From Hyphomonadaceae bacterium (GTDB lineage: Bacteria > Pseudomonadota > Alphaproteobacteria > Caulobacterales > Hyphomonadaceae): a DNA stretch of 5,005 bases. The notes beneath the pieces were generated by a model that worked only from the letters and a program-made list of their open reading frames with translations, was not told the DNA's origin and did not search any database. Where the stretch lies: the NCBI GenBank assembly GCA_030696545.1, contig JAUYSA010000474.1, forward strand, positions 1-5,005. Direction: 5' to 3'. Positions within the stretch are counted from its first letter, which is position 1, and each line of letters opens with the position of its first letter. Shown here piece by piece: positions 4,721 to 5,005 of this stretch. The translations under genes were made by a program, and so were the position numbers.

Positions 4721-5005
4721 ATGGTCAATGCACGACAACAGCCGCTGACGGACCTCACGGGCTGCGCCTGCGAGGAGGCGGCGGCCCAATACACCGAGTT
4801 CGACAGTTATGGTGGTGGCGGCTGTGATGAGACGAAGGGCCGCTACGCAGACGTGGGGCTCCTTCGCTGTCGGACGTGCCGCCGGCTGTGGCTGCGTTAC
4901 TTCGTTGAGTATGAAGCCTTCACCCAGTCAGGCCGCTGGGCTCGCGGCCTGATTTCTGAAGCCGCCGCCGCGACGATCACCCCTGAAACGGCTCTCGCTC
5001 ACCTC
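4721..5005 (+). CDS. Cysteine-containing protein of unknown function (5' part only)
   Basis: From ATG 4721 the frame stays open to the window edge, giving 95 residues with no stop; the C-terminus lies outside. Cysteines stand at C15, C17, C35, C50 and C53. CRTC at 50-53 is a CxxC pair like half of a zinc ribbon, and C15xC17 could supply the other half. The middle has a Gly-rich turn (YGGGG, 30-34), then GRYADVGLLRC and an aromatic, charged block, LWLRYFVEYEAF (56-67), then SGRWARGLI (70-78). This well-ordered, amphipathic sequence and the strong ribosome site mark a real gene. I have an impression of similar uncharacterised proteobacterial proteins but cannot name a family. No signal peptide or membrane segment is visible. 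Metal binding is inferred only from cysteine spacing. Confidence 0.75.
   Translation, partial: MVNARQQPLTDLTGCACEEAAAQYTEFDSYGGGGCDETKGRYADVGLLRCRTCRRLWLRYFVEYEAFTQSGRWARGLISEAAAATITPETALAHL

Noticed and set aside
4558..4794. 78-residue minus-strand frame
   Set aside because: It overlaps the 5' end of the better-supported plus-strand gene at 4721 and has no ribosome site. Its sequence suggests no family.
1..5005. CRISPR array, tRNA or rRNA genes, complete insertion sequence
   Set aside because: No regularly spaced repeats, no cloverleaf with a T-loop GTTCGAATC-like motif, no rRNA-like segments, and no intact transposase with terminal repeats were seen by eye.

Overview
The window is GC-rich bacterial DNA. 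The gene families suggest a proteobacterium: a WecA-type membrane sugar-phosphate transferase, a TetR/AcrR repressor and a short PilZ-domain protein. The lineage cannot be fixed from sequence alone. The PilZ style (a DIGAGGARL core) is common in alphaproteobacteria, while the transferase would also fit a xanthomonad-like gammaproteobacterium. Coding density is high at the left edge and low from about 2.5 to 4.7 kb, where genes are separated by long stretches with little coding signal. This looks like an accessory or decaying region.

Layout, left to right. (1) 46-1182 (+): WecA/MraY-superfamily polyprenyl-phosphate N-acetylhexosamine-1-phosphate transferase with a strong Shine-Dalgarno site. 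It would start an undecaprenyl-linked glycan (O-antigen, capsule or exopolysaccharide). (2) 1183-1790: mostly gene-free, with one candidate 42-residue single-pass membrane protein on the minus strand (1455-1583). (3) 1791-2384 (-): TetR/AcrR-family regulator. (4) 2398-2522: its control region, with two related 22-bp palindromes 103 bp apart centre to centre. One overlaps a consensus -35 facing tetR; the other overlaps an extended -10 promoter facing away. (5) 2523-3429: no intact gene. It contains a nested inverted repeat and a stop-riddled stretch resembling an IS3-family OrfB transposase fragment. (6) 3430-3861 (-): PilZ-domain protein, with a doubtful Cys-rich small ORF just upstream (3870-4193). 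(7) 3990-4720: no convincing gene on either strand, but several strong imperfect hairpins, the best at 3990-4027 and 4252-4295. (8) 4721 to the window end (+): start of a cysteine-containing protein of unknown function with a clean Shine-Dalgarno site, cut by the window edge.

No operon or pathway clearly links these genes. The best-supported regulatory unit is tetR with its paired operators. It most resembles an autoregulated repressor whose divergent target gene is missing or non-coding. I see no complete new defence or mobile system. The points most worth following are the two-operator region firing into gene-free DNA, the Asp-to-Asn change in the transferase's GDxGS motif, and the two long imperfect hairpins.
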